In this document: positions 34,285 to 42,793 of the stretch, one piece after another | Position numbering within the stretch: the first letter of the stretch is position 1 | Layout of the letters: every line of letters begins with the position of its first letter | NCBI GenBank assembly: GCA_002840905.1 | Contig: PHDD01000025.1 | Location: 1 to 64,000, forward strand | Reading direction: 5' to 3' | Length of the DNA: 64,000 nucleotides | Origin: Bacteroidetes bacterium HGW-Bacteroidetes-4 | Lineage (GTDB): Bacteria; Bacteroidota; Bacteroidia; Bacteroidales; SZUA-534 | Program-made: the position numbers and the translations under genes | Notes under the pieces: generated by a model | The model's database searches: none | Seen by the model: only the letters and a program-made list of their open reading frames with translations | What the model was told of the DNA's origin: nothing

Positions 34285-35244
34285 TTAAAACAAATCTCTT
34301 TTTAAAATCCTAAAAAACTCTTGTGTGGCAAATTTAGCATCTTTCAGATTTTTCGGAAAATACGAAAAAGAAAACCACACAAAATTAAAATAATGTTTTA
34401 TTAAATGCGTGCGGGAAACTTTGGCCGGATAGGTAAACATGCAAAAATGCAAAAAGGATCGAAATCGATAAACTGGGAATGAAAGATTTATTTTCTTCAA
34501 CCAGGGCAACATATTTAAATCGGTTTCCAGTTCTTTCGTGCTTATTCGTGAATTTAACCCAGTGGGAGCCAAGCGGTAAACACACATGTTATCTTTAAAA
34601 TACTTTATTTTCCCAAAACTGGCTACCATCGGATATATGGCCCGCTCATTGGAAGAAATCGTTGGAGGGATTCCGCCAGTTTTGTTCCAAATCTCCTTTC
34701 GATAAACCAGCGATGAAGTATGGAATTTCCGATGACTTAAAGTATCTTTCAATTCATAATTCGCGTCACTGGTTTCCCCAAACATTTTTATATGAAACTC
34801 TTTCGAGCCTCTTATAATTTCGGATTGATGGGCGCAACCCGCATATTCCGGATATTGTTCCAAAAAGCCAATTTGCTTTTGGAGTTTTTTAGGATCCGTC
34901 CAAAAGTCGTCCCCGTCCAATAAAGCAATATATTTGCCTTTACAGGCATTTTGTGTAGCCACACTATTTGGGGTTAAACCTAAATTATTTTTATGTTCCA
35001 GTATTCGAATTATATGCGGATATTTCTGTTGATAAGCCTTAACTACCTCTCGGGTTGAATCGGTACTACAATCTTCGCCAATCACTAATTCCACTTTAAA
35101 ATAAGCTTGTTGATTCAGCACACTCTCGATGGCCTCTGCAATGTAGTTTTCCACATTATAGGCAATAGTAGCTACACTAACCAAAGGGGCCTCCTCTTGG
35201 GTGTAATTACTATCTCTAATTTCTTTTAAGCTGTCGTTTAACAT
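34285..35244 (-). CDS. Family 2 glycosyltransferase
   Basis: A 319-residue GT-A enzyme. VSVATIAYNVENYIAEAIESVLNQ and IGEDCSTDSTREVV form the UDP-sugar-binding region, and ALLDGDDFWTDPKKL carries the acidic metal site. KFHTSSLVYRK is the acceptor-side block usual for this subgroup. Its first codons overlap the end of the preceding gene by 29 bases. Confidence 0.85.
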   Translation of the reverse strand: MLNDSLKEIRDSNYTQEEAPLVSVATIAYNVENYIAEAIESVLNQQAYFKVELVIGEDCSTDSTREVVKAYQQKYPHIIRILEHKNNLGLTPNSVATQNACKGKYIALLDGDDFWTDPKKLQKQIGFLEQYPEYAGCAHQSEIIRGSKEFHIKMFGETSDANYELKDTLSHRKFHTSSLVYRKEIWNKTGGIPPTISSNERAIYPMVASFGKIKYFKDNMCVYRLAPTGLNSRISTKELETDLNMLPWLKKINLSFPVYRFRSFLHFCMFTYPAKVSRTHLIKHYFNFVWFSFSYFPKNLKDAKFATQEFFRILKRDLF

Positions 35245-36142
35245 GTTTACCCGATCTTGAATAGAATAATGGGATTATCCAGTAATACATAAAATTAGAA
35301 AAATAAGCCTTTTGAAGATTAAAATAGTGCTTTCTATAACCTGTACCAATTTTCCACATAACAAAAAAATTAGTAAGTGTATTTATTAAAAATAGAATAT
35401 GATATACCAAATATCCTACAAACCCTCTTATTTTATAAAAAAGTAAAGCATTAGACAATAAATTTTGTTTCAATGCCCAGTCTTTATTTGAGCTGGCCCC
35501 GTTTTTATGAATAGCCTGAACCTTATCAAAATACTCGATTTTATATCCTGCTTTTGCAATCCGATAACAAAGTTCCATCTCCTCACTATACATAAAAAAT
35601 TCGGGATCAAAACCCCCAACAATATCCAACACTGACTTTGGTACTAAAAGAAAAGAACCCATTAAACCCTGAATTTTTACTGGCCCTTTTTTAATGAAAT
35701 AATCAAACACCAGATTTTTCTCAATAATTCCCAGATATTCTGAGATATATTGATAAGTCGATTTTTGAACCGTGCCATCTTCATTTAACAAGGTACAACC
35801 AAGAACTCCAATTGAATTATCTGTTTTTATCTGTTTAATACATTCACCAACAGTATTGGGCAGTAAAACCATATCGGAATTTAAAAACAGAACATATTCT
35901 CCTTTGGCTTGAGCTAAGCCCAAGTTATTGGCTCTACCAAAGCCTTCGTTTGTTGGGTTGTTTATCCAAATAACTTGCGGAAACTTGCTGCATATTAAAA
36001 CCTCTGAATTATCCTCTGAATGGTTATCCACAACAATAATCTCATAATCCTTTGTTTCATCTATAGTGGCAACAACCCGCTCAACACAGCATAAGGTGAG
36101 TTCGGGGGTTCTATAGTTAACTATTACGATGGAAAGCTGCAT
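35216..36142 (-). CDS. Family 2 glycosyltransferase, rhamnosyltransferase-like
   Basis: A 308-residue GT2 enzyme. LSIVIVNYRTPELTLCCVERV and IIVVDNHSEDNS open the GT-A domain. FLNSDMVLLPNTV carries the D-x-D-like motif. GGFDPEFFMYSEEMELCYRIAKAG is the signature of dTDP-Rha:polysaccharide rhamnosyltransferase-like proteins. A hydrophobic C-terminal span (VYHILFLINTLTNFFVMW) suggests membrane association. The donor is inferred only from similarity. Confidence 0.85.
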   Translation of the reverse strand: MQLSIVIVNYRTPELTLCCVERVVATIDETKDYEIIVVDNHSEDNSEVLICSKFPQVIWINNPTNEGFGRANNLGLAQAKGEYVLFLNSDMVLLPNTVGECIKQIKTDNSIGVLGCTLLNEDGTVQKSTYQYISEYLGIIEKNLVFDYFIKKGPVKIQGLMGSFLLVPKSVLDIVGGFDPEFFMYSEEMELCYRIAKAGYKIEYFDKVQAIHKNGASSNKDWALKQNLLSNALLFYKIRGFVGYLVYHILFLINTLTNFFVMWKIGTGYRKHYFNLQKAYFSNFMYYWIIPLFYSRSGKHVKRQLKRN

Positions 36143-36771
36143 TATATTCTTTTTCTATCCCAATTTACATTTTCATTTACCTTTTTTGCAGGTGTCCCTG
36201 CCACAATTGTATTGCTTTCAACATTATGAGTTACTAAACTATTTGCTCCAATAATACAGTTGTCTTCTGCCCGAACCCCTTTTAAAACAGTAACATTTGC
36301 TCCAATCCAAACATGATTTCCAATACAAATACTTTTCCCATAATTAATCCTTTTATTCGTTTTCAAATCAACGATGCTATGAGAATCACTTGTCCGGAAG
36401 TAAATGCTTTCGGAAAGCATGCAGTCCTTACCCAATTGAATCGTTAAATTTGATTCTACCACTGCAAATTTAGCCGATTCTATAGTAGTATCATCATCAA
36501 TAATAATGGTATTAAACGAGTCTTCAAACCAAAACTCTACCTGTTTAATTCTACACCTTTTACCTATTATAAGTTTATGATTTGAACCCAAAATTTTTAC
36601 AATGCCTGAATCAATGATTGAGTCATGGCCTATTTGAATTGTATTGTTTTCTCCGTTTATTACAAACTTAAAATTAGAATACGATGAGTCGTCTAATAAC
36701 ACATTCTTTTTCCATACACCAATTATTCCGTTCCATTTGAATCTAAATAATTTTCTTATAATTCTATGCAT
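36142..36771 (-). CDS. Left-handed beta-helix acyltransferase (WcaF/Maa type)
   Basis: A 209-residue protein with hexapeptide-repeat character throughout and the classical C-terminal block ICIGNHVWIGANVTVLKGV, IIGANSLVTHNV and IVAGTPAKKV. Such enzymes acetylate sugars from acetyl-CoA. The His in SDSHSI may be catalytic. It abuts the next gene (1-base overlap at 36142) and is part of the polysaccharide operon. Sequence composition is markedly more AT-rich than the core genes. Confidence 0.82.
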   Translation of the reverse strand: MHRIIRKLFRFKWNGIIGVWKKNVLLDDSSYSNFKFVINGENNTIQIGHDSIIDSGIVKILGSNHKLIIGKRCRIKQVEFWFEDSFNTIIIDDDTTIESAKFAVVESNLTIQLGKDCMLSESIYFRTSDSHSIVDLKTNKRINYGKSICIGNHVWIGANVTVLKGVRAEDNCIIGANSLVTHNVESNTIVAGTPAKKVNENVNWDRKRI

Positions 36772-36789
36772 TTATTATATTAATTATTG

Positions 36790-37599
36790 TTAGTTAAACC
36801 GAAGCTTTAGTTTAGTTATAAGTTTTTTTAATAATAGCTCTAAAACTTTAGTAAAGCTTAAATAATAATTGCAATAACTATCAACCGCTTTATTAATAAG
36901 AATCGGATTAATTTTATGTTTTTGTTGAATATAATTGATTAAAATATCTGCATGCTCATGGTTGATGCTTCTAATCATTGAATTATTCAAAACCCTGTAA
37001 TTAAAATAAACTTTGTTTTTATATATGATTTTTGCATTGTTTGTGTTTAGTTTTAACCACAGGTCCCAATCTTCTATACCCATAAACGGTATATCCGCAT
37101 CATAAAGTCCAACTTCAAGTAATTTTTGTCTTCGAAAAATAGCACAAGCATCAATATGATTTCCAAAAAGGATTTTATAAAAATCCATCGGGCCTTGCTT
37201 GCGCACATAATTTTCTTCTCCAAAACGTTTTTGATCACCAAAAAAACCATCAAATTCAACCCCTTTTTTACAGAAATCAAAAAAATCGGTTATAAAAACA
37301 GGTTCAATGTAATTATCCGCATCTAACATTAATACATAGTCAGCTTTGGCTTTAAGAATCCCGTTGTTTCGAGAGTGAGCCAAACCCTGGTTTTCTTGTT
37401 TAATTACAATATATTTTTGAGTATCTAACTTATCAATTACTTCATTGGTATGTATATCCGTGGAACCATCGTTAATAATAATAATCTCTATCTGATCCCG
37501 AAATACAGAACAATCAACCGATGCCAATGCCTCTGGCAGATATTTGCCGTGATTGAAGCAAGGTAAAATGACAGATAATATTATATCATTTTTTTCCAT
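36790..37599 (-). CDS. Family 2 glycosyltransferase
   Basis: A 269-residue GT-A enzyme. LSVILPCFNHGKYLPEALASV, IIIINDGSTD and VLMLDADNYIEP (acidic metal site) identify it, followed by PFMGIEDWDLWLKL, the catalytic-base ED motif. The C-terminus is short and basic with no membrane span. It overlaps the FkbM gene upstream by 14 bases. It is strongly AT-rich like its neighbours. Confidence 0.85.
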   Translation of the reverse strand: MEKNDIILSVILPCFNHGKYLPEALASVDCSVFRDQIEIIIINDGSTDIHTNEVIDKLDTQKYIVIKQENQGLAHSRNNGILKAKADYVLMLDADNYIEPVFITDFFDFCKKGVEFDGFFGDQKRFGEENYVRKQGPMDFYKILFGNHIDACAIFRRQKLLEVGLYDADIPFMGIEDWDLWLKLNTNNAKIIYKNKVYFNYRVLNNSMIRSINHEHADILINYIQQKHKINPILINKAVDSYCNYYLSFTKVLELLLKKLITKLKLRFN

Positions 37600-38416
37600 T
37601 TATTCCAATTGTTAATTCACCACTATTTTGAATATCAAAACCTTCACGAATCAAAATGTTGTAAATATTTTCTCTACATTTAAGTTCATCATGTATTTCG
37701 ATTGCAATAATTTTTACTTTTTCTAAAAAAGAAACGTCTGAAATAGTTTCATCAAAAAGCAATGCTTCAGCGCCTTCAATGTCAATTTTTAGCAAATCAA
37801 CGGGATCAAATTTATTTATTTCCATTAATTGTTTAATCGTATATCCTTTAATGCTTAAAACCGGGGCGTTTTCTGCAACAGAGATGGCCCACTCCCGGCC
37901 ATCTCTGAAATCGCGATTAATACCCAAGAAACATTCCTTGTACCACACAGCTCCCGGAATAACTTTCGCTTGCAATTCATTTAATGAGAAGTTCTGTTTC
38001 ATTGCCCGCACATTGGATTCAAACGGCTCAACCACGCATAATTTTATGGTTGGGTTTACCATTTGAAAATAGAGGGATGAATACCCGACATTTGCCCCCA
38101 GATCAAGCATTGTTTTAATCTCAAAATTATTTTCTTTACTATAATCAATAATGGGTTTATACTCCTCCTCAATAAAGATTTGATAAAAAACAAGGTTATC
38201 CGTTGTTCCTTTTCTAATTTTTGCCTTAAAGTCTTTTTTTATTACCAAATATTCACCGCGTAATTTTTTTATACCAAAACCCGCTTTAATTATTTCATCA
38301 TTTATCGCTTTGTTTTGTACAATTTTATAATCAATTCTTTTTTGTATTTGAAATATCACATAGTTTAATAAAATGATAATCCATTCTTTTAAACTATAAA
38401 GTTTTAAATTTATCAT
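37586..38416 (-). CDS. FkbM-family SAM-dependent methyltransferase
   Basis: A 276-residue methyltransferase that probably methylates a sugar of the surface polysaccharide. The SAM-binding motif is TMLDLGANVGYSSLYFQ. VDLLKIDIEGAEALLF is the FkbM motif II, and VKIIAIEIHDELK follows. The N-terminus has a hydrophobic basic patch without a clear signal. It overlaps genes on both sides by 4 and 14 bases, so expression is coupled. Confidence 0.87.
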   Translation of the reverse strand: MINLKLYSLKEWIIILLNYVIFQIQKRIDYKIVQNKAINDEIIKAGFGIKKLRGEYLVIKKDFKAKIRKGTTDNLVFYQIFIEEEYKPIIDYSKENNFEIKTMLDLGANVGYSSLYFQMVNPTIKLCVVEPFESNVRAMKQNFSLNELQAKVIPGAVWYKECFLGINRDFRDGREWAISVAENAPVLSIKGYTIKQLMEINKFDPVDLLKIDIEGAEALLFDETISDVSFLEKVKIIAIEIHDELKCRENIYNILIREGFDIQNSGELTIGINGKK

Positions 38417-38994
38417 TTAATTGATTTTATAATTTTAGCAGGCACACCACCTATTATCGAGTTTTCAGGATAACTTTTGTTAACAACCGAACCCGCTGCT
38501 ACCACACTTCCCTTTTTAATATTTACACCGGCAAGTATAGAACAACCATGCGCAATCCAGACATTATCTTCAATCACTATTGGTTTTACTTCAATTCCCT
38601 GGGAGTTTATGTTTTTACTTATATCAGTAAAAATGTGATTCGCGGGAATAATCATGCAACCGCCTGCAATTAGTACATTATTACCAATTTGTGTGTTACC
38701 ATGCCCATAGATAATCGTTCCTGGATTAATACTACAAAACTCTCCGATTTCGATATTTCCACCATAAGTCAAAATCTTAACATCTTCCAATAATTCGGTG
38801 TTTTTACCTATGCTGATTTTTCCACCATACCGTGTATCTAGAATTGTTGAATGTCTTATTCTAACCGATTTATTCATAACAATATTTGGATCCAATTGAA
38901 TTTTCCAAATTTTGACTTTTAATACAAAATCTTGTTGTCTATTATAAAGCCATACAATAATTTGCTTTATACACCTAACTATAGTAACTCCCAT
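38413..38994 (-). CDS. Left-handed beta-helix acyltransferase
   Basis: A 193-residue hexapeptide-repeat protein with repeats such as ISIGKNTELLEDVKIL and IGEFCSINPGTIIYG. The C-terminal block is IVIEDNVWIAHGCSILAGVNIKKGSVVAAGSVV and GGVPAKIIKS. The HGxxxxG context and the His in ANHIFTD fit acetyltransferases of the LPS/capsule type. Its start overlaps the end of the ABC ATPase gene by 16 bases. Confidence 0.85.
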   Translation of the reverse strand: MGVTIVRCIKQIIVWLYNRQQDFVLKVKIWKIQLDPNIVMNKSVRIRHSTILDTRYGGKISIGKNTELLEDVKILTYGGNIEIGEFCSINPGTIIYGHGNTQIGNNVLIAGGCMIIPANHIFTDISKNINSQGIEVKPIVIEDNVWIAHGCSILAGVNIKKGSVVAAGSVVNKSYPENSIIGGVPAKIIKSIK

Positions 38995-40181
38995 GTTGCT
39001 TTCAAATTTACTACCCCAGTATTTGTCCCTCCGTAAATGGCCATATCTGAATTTACATCAACAATATCAAAACTACAAATGCTGTCAAGGTACTCAAACA
39101 CTATCCCATTTTTAATAAAAACCGCTAAATCAATAAAATAACTGCCGTTTAATAAAAATTCTTTGGGTATGGTCAATATTGCAGTTTGGTTTCCTATTTG
39201 CTTTATATTATCGAGCACTTTGGTTGTGATTTTATTCCCCTTTATATCTTTTAGTGCCAAACCCAAACAGTTCGATAGGTTTTGAACATTAAATTGAACT
39301 TTAAGTACTATTTCTTCGCTATTCGTAAATGTTTGTTTTGGTTTCTTTTGAATATCTAATACTGTTGCTTCGAGCACACAATTTTCTCCATTACTGTTAG
39401 CTTTGTAGTTAATTGTATCCTGCCTTACAATATTGTTCAGGTAATGATTAATGGTATCCAGCGTGTTTCCTAAATAGTTTACTTGACCATCCTTTAATAT
39501 AATTCCTTTATTACACAATTGCTCAACCGCTCCCAAATTATGGCTAACAAAAATCACAGTTCGGCCCCCTTTGGCCACTTCGTCCATTTTACCGAGGCAT
39601 TTTTTTTGGAACTCGGCATCGCCCACGGCCAATACTTCGTCAATAATGAGTATTTCGGGCTCCAGGTGGGCGGCTACGGCAAAGGCCAGACGCACATACA
39701 TGCCGCTGGAGTATCTTTTTACCGGGGTGTCCAGGAATTTTTCAACGCCCGAGAAGGCCACTATTTCATCGAATTTTGTTTTTACTTCACGGCGGGACAT
39801 GCCCAAAATGGTACCGTTCAGGTAAATATTTTCACGGCCAGTAAGTTCGGGGTGAAAGCCTGTTCCTACTTCGAGCAGGGAGCTTACCCTTCCGTTCATG
39901 GTAATTTTACCGCTGGTGGGGTAAGTTATTTTGCTCAGCAATTTTAACAGGGTGCTTTTACCGGCCCCATTGCGGCCAATAATGCCCACGGCTTCGCCTT
40001 GTTTGATTTCAAAACTCACATCGCGCAGGGCCCAGAATGCTTCCTCGTCGGTTCGCTGACCCCCAAAGGTATTGTGCCATAGCCCGCTGAGTGTTTCGCG
40101 CAGGCTACCGCTTTGGCCCCGGCCAATGGTGTATTTCTTACTTAGGTAAGCTACTTTTATGGCTATATCGCTCATGTTCAT
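38979..40181 (-). CDS. ABC-type polysaccharide exporter, ATP-binding subunit (Wzt-like)
   Basis: A 400-residue ATPase that powers export of a finished polysaccharide with an ABC-2 permease. Walker A is GIIGRNGAGKSTLLK, the signature YSSGMYVRLAFA, Walker B EILIIDEVLAVGD, and the switch His is in FVSHNLG. The C-terminal domain (about 260-400) has the beta-sandwich character of Wzt C-terminal domains that recognise the polymer end. Its permease partner is 4.5 kb upstream (44712-45530), separated by an accessory insertion. Confidence 0.92.
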   Translation of the reverse strand: MNMSDIAIKVAYLSKKYTIGRGQSGSLRETLSGLWHNTFGGQRTDEEAFWALRDVSFEIKQGEAVGIIGRNGAGKSTLLKLLSKITYPTSGKITMNGRVSSLLEVGTGFHPELTGRENIYLNGTILGMSRREVKTKFDEIVAFSGVEKFLDTPVKRYSSGMYVRLAFAVAAHLEPEILIIDEVLAVGDAEFQKKCLGKMDEVAKGGRTVIFVSHNLGAVEQLCNKGIILKDGQVNYLGNTLDTINHYLNNIVRQDTINYKANSNGENCVLEATVLDIQKKPKQTFTNSEEIVLKVQFNVQNLSNCLGLALKDIKGNKITTKVLDNIKQIGNQTAILTIPKEFLLNGSYFIDLAVFIKNGIVFEYLDSICSFDIVDVNSDMAIYGGTNTGVVNLKATWELL

Positions 40182-40189
40182 TCTTTATT

Positions 40190-40256
40190 CACCACAGAGA
40201 ACACAGAGAAACTCAGCGTTCTTTTTTTTTTCAGTGCTCTTTGTGTACTTTGTGGT
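40190..40256. repeat. Family C palindromic repeat, left of GxxExxY gene 2
   Basis: CACCACAGAGAACACAGAG to CTTTGTGTACTTTGTGGT, an imperfect long hairpin. It ends 9 bases before the stop codon of the GxxExxY gene at 40266. Confidence 0.78.
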
Positions 40257-40265
40257 TATAGCATG

Positions 40266-40640
40266 TTAAATTACTCTTCTCACTATCCCGTCTTTCAACA
40301 ACTTCACATTAAAATTAATTAATAGTCCCAGCTTTTTACCGGATAATTTCATATAGGTCAGCAATTGAGCTTCATGAATTGGCAATAGGCTATCCACCGA
40401 TTTTAACTCAACAATTACCTCATTTCCGACCAACAAATCAATCCGATATCCGGCATCTAACTTAATAGAATTATAAATAACGGGCAAGGCTTTTTGACGT
40501 TCGGCTATAATTCCTTTTTGAATTAACTCGTACTCAAGACAAACCTCATAGGTGCTTTCCAACAAGCCCGGTCCCAATTCCTGATGTACTTTTATAGCAC
40601 AACCGATAATTTCGTGACTTAAGTGATTTAAATAATCCAT
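40266..40640 (-). CDS. GxxExxY protein, PD-(D/E)XK nuclease-like (copy 2)
   Basis: A 124-residue GxxExxY family protein: [27 protein letters not shown] (G-L-L-E-S-T-Y), the nuclease-like core [18 protein letters not shown] (Asp and E-x-K), then [23 protein letters not shown]. It differs substantially from copy 1 at 26374, so this is not a recent duplication. Family C palindromes stand 9 bases from its stop and 14 bases from its start. It lies between the Wzt-like ATPase and the AlbA-type regulator, inside a polysaccharide operon. Confidence 0.88.
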   Translation of the reverse strand: MDYLNHLSHEIIGCAIKVHQELGPGLLESTYEVCLEYELIQKGIIAERQKALPVIYNSIKLDAGYRIDLLVGNEVIVELKSVDSLLPIHEAQLLTYMKLSGKKLGLLINFNVKLLKDGIVRRVI

Positions 40641-40654
40641 GTTTCGTCTTTTTT

Positions 40655-40715
40655 CACCACGGAGAGCACAGCGTTAAATACATTTTTTCCTGTGTGCTTT
40701 GTGATCTCTTGTGGT
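40655..40715. repeat. Family C palindromic repeat, right of GxxExxY gene 2
   Basis: CACCACGGAGAGCACAGCG to GTGCTTTGTGATCTCTTGTGGTG; the ends CACCAC and GTGGTG are exact inverted repeats. It ends 18 bases before the next gene. Confidence 0.75.
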
Positions 40716-40733
40716 GCATTCTTTTTTGTGAAT

Positions 40734-42086
40734 TTATTCTATTACTTTCCAATAGCCTCCTTTTTCGGAGCCCATACGTTGTAATTTATTATGTTCTTTT
40801 AGTGTATCAATATCTCGTAATATAGTTATTCTTGAAACCTCCAACTTTTTTGCGATTTGTACTACCGATAATTTACTATTATTGGATAATAGTTTCAATA
40901 TTTTTGTTTTTCTATCGGTAGCATTATCGGTAGCATTAGCCGTAACCGTATCGTTTGTCCGATAAATGGTAACCATAATTCCACCCATGGTTTCTTCAAA
41001 AACCGGATCGGGCAAGCCTGCTTTTCTAAAGTCATTTATTATCCGTGATATTCCTCTACCCCAGGCTTCAATAAAACCCGCTTTAAAAAATATATCTGCA
41101 ACGGTCTTGTTATGAGGTTTGGAGGGATGCTTTGAAAACAGCGTTTCAATGGTATAATCTTCGGGCAATTTCCCTTCGTTCCATAATATGAGTTTGTCGT
41201 TATAAACACTTAATTGAATCGAGGTTCCGGTATAATCTTTATGAATAATGGCATTAAAAATGGCTTCCCGCAGCGCTTCTTCGGGGATCTCCAGTTTTTC
41301 AATCCGCTGCAATCCTTCATAGCTAATCGGCGATGTTAAGTATTTTGATTCAAGTATTGCCATCACCTTATCAGCCATTTCTAAGATATTGCCTTCAATC
41401 ACATCCTGAAAGCGTAAATCATCATCACCATCGATAAAACGTCCGATTTTAAATTGAACAGCGGGTACAAAACGCATGGGTTTTTTTCCAAACAAGAGAA
41501 GAGCGGCGTTCTTAATGCTTCCATCCTTCTTCATCAAATTCAGATTCTCTAAAAGTACGGGTATTGGATCTTTGCTTATATCGTCGGCTACCCGTTTTTT
41601 TTGCATCGCCTTATGGATGAAATACTGAATGGCGGTCGGATCCAGATCATCCAGCGTTGCCCCCTCACAAACCAAATCATCCCACGATTTACCGGCCTTT
41701 TTTAATAAATATTGGGTTAAGGCTGTCCCCTTTAATTCTTGTTTGGTACTTCCCGAACGAAAATGATAAATGCCCTTATAGTAAACCGGGACATCGGATG
41801 GAGACACTTTAATTTCAATATAGTTTTCAGGGGCAATCCCCAAAATATTTACCTCTGACACCAATCCTAAATAACTAACAATTTTGTTGGGGATATCCTC
41901 AGATAGTTTTTTTATGTTGGGTAAAGAATATAGCAACCCATCATTAGTTAAACCAATATATAGTTTTCCTCCATGGGCATTGGCAAAACCACATATCCAT
42001 TTCAGGTATTCATCTTTCCATTCTCGCTTATATTCTATATTTTGTTTTTCCAAGTCCCGCTTATTTAACGATGAGCTTTCAACCAT
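40734..42086 (-). CDS. AlbA_2/HATPase_c-type ATP-binding regulator
   Basis: A 450-residue protein of the COG2865 type. It has an AlbA_2 (Schlafen-like) N-terminal domain with IEYKREWKDEYLKWICGFANAHGGKLYIGL, a central linker, a GHKL-like ATPase portion (LREAIFNAIIHKDY, KLILWNEGKLP and AWGRGISRI), and a C-terminal winged helix (VVQIAKKLEVSRITILRDIDTLKEH). It probably acts as a DNA-binding regulator; the family's function is not settled. A damaged relative lies at 29525-29965. It stands in the insertion that splits the ABC exporter genes. Confidence 0.82.
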   Translation of the reverse strand: MVESSSLNKRDLEKQNIEYKREWKDEYLKWICGFANAHGGKLYIGLTNDGLLYSLPNIKKLSEDIPNKIVSYLGLVSEVNILGIAPENYIEIKVSPSDVPVYYKGIYHFRSGSTKQELKGTALTQYLLKKAGKSWDDLVCEGATLDDLDPTAIQYFIHKAMQKKRVADDISKDPIPVLLENLNLMKKDGSIKNAALLLFGKKPMRFVPAVQFKIGRFIDGDDDLRFQDVIEGNILEMADKVMAILESKYLTSPISYEGLQRIEKLEIPEEALREAIFNAIIHKDYTGTSIQLSVYNDKLILWNEGKLPEDYTIETLFSKHPSKPHNKTVADIFFKAGFIEAWGRGISRIINDFRKAGLPDPVFEETMGGIMVTIYRTNDTVTANATDNATDRKTKILKLLSNNSKLSVVQIAKKLEVSRITILRDIDTLKEHNKLQRMGSEKGGYWKVIE

Positions 42087-42168
42087 TTAACACCTGTTTT
42101 TATCTTTACCTTATTCGGTACTTAATCCTCCTCGGAGTACAAAAGTTTAACGTGTTGATTATTTTTTT

Positions 42169-42275
42169 CACCAAGGAGAACACTGAGGACACAGAGTTAT
42201 TTGTTTTTCTCTGTGCTCTCTGTGTTCTTTGTGGTTATAGCATGTTACATTACTCACCTCACTATCCCTTCTTAC
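42169..42275. repeat. Family C palindrome carrying the tail of a lost GxxExxY gene
   Basis: Palindrome CACCAAGGAGAACACTGAG to CTGTGTTCTTTGTGGT (42169-42235), followed by about 37 bases nearly identical to the region just past the 40190-40256 copy. On the minus strand this matches the last codons of GxxExxY gene 2 (GIVRRVI), here with changes. No other part of a GxxExxY gene remains. An apparent 69-codon frame over this repeat (ENTEDTELFVFLCALCVLCG) is only repeat sequence. Confidence 0.7.
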
Positions 42276-42526
42276 CATAAGACATTTTAAAAACGAATGC
42301 TAAGATACGAAGGTTTTAAGAAAGTTCTGGTGGTTTTTGATGGGTTCCCTTTTACTTTATGGAACCATCCCAAAATAATTTCAAATATTCGTAAGTTAAC
42401 AAGTAAAAAAATTATTCAGAGATTAAATTTAAAACGCTTACTGCAAAAAGACCTTCACATCGAAAGAAGAAATGCTCAGTGTTGCCCTACCAAAGGCAGG
42501 TTTACCGACAATGGATTGGCAGGTTT

Positions 42527-42760
42527 GTGTGCTCAAGCAACATCGTTGCGGGTGGTTAAAGAAAATTCACCACAAAGACCACAAAGTATCACAAAGATTT
42601 TCTTTCCCGATAAAAGCCCGACGCTTTCTGTCGAACAAGCAAAATTGATTAAAATAATTTGCTGGCGTCCTAAACCAAAGGTTGCCCTAAAACAAACCAA
42701 ATAACGAATTCTCTAAGGCCTCTGTGTGCTCTAGCGACACTGTCGCGAGTGGTGTATCAT
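42527..42760 (+). repeat. Family A long repeat, copy A (left of the AbiE pair)
   Basis: About 230 bases: hairpin GCAAC-ATC-GTTGC with GGGTGGT, a CACCACAAAG block, a unique middle, a CTCTGTGTGCTCT block, then hairpin GCGAC-ACT-GTCGC with GAGTGGTG. It is clearly homologous, in the same orientation, to 44439-44667. An apparent reading frame at 42297-42704 runs across it and is not a gene. The rest of 42276-42526 shows nothing recognisable. Confidence 0.75.
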
Positions 42761-42793
42761 ATTTCCAACCAGGAACAAAACTCCCTATAAATA

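Noticed and set aside
42071-42280. Open frame of 69 codons with an ENTEDTE...LCALCVLCG pattern
   Set aside because: This is the translation of a family C palindrome; such Thr/Glu/Asp and Cys/Leu/Val strings arise from CACAGAG/CTCTGTG repeats.
42297-42704. Open frame of 135 codons on the plus strand
   Set aside because: It runs across the family A repeat, has no recognisable domain, and its second half is repeat sequence that also appears at 44.4-44.6 kb without an equivalent frame.
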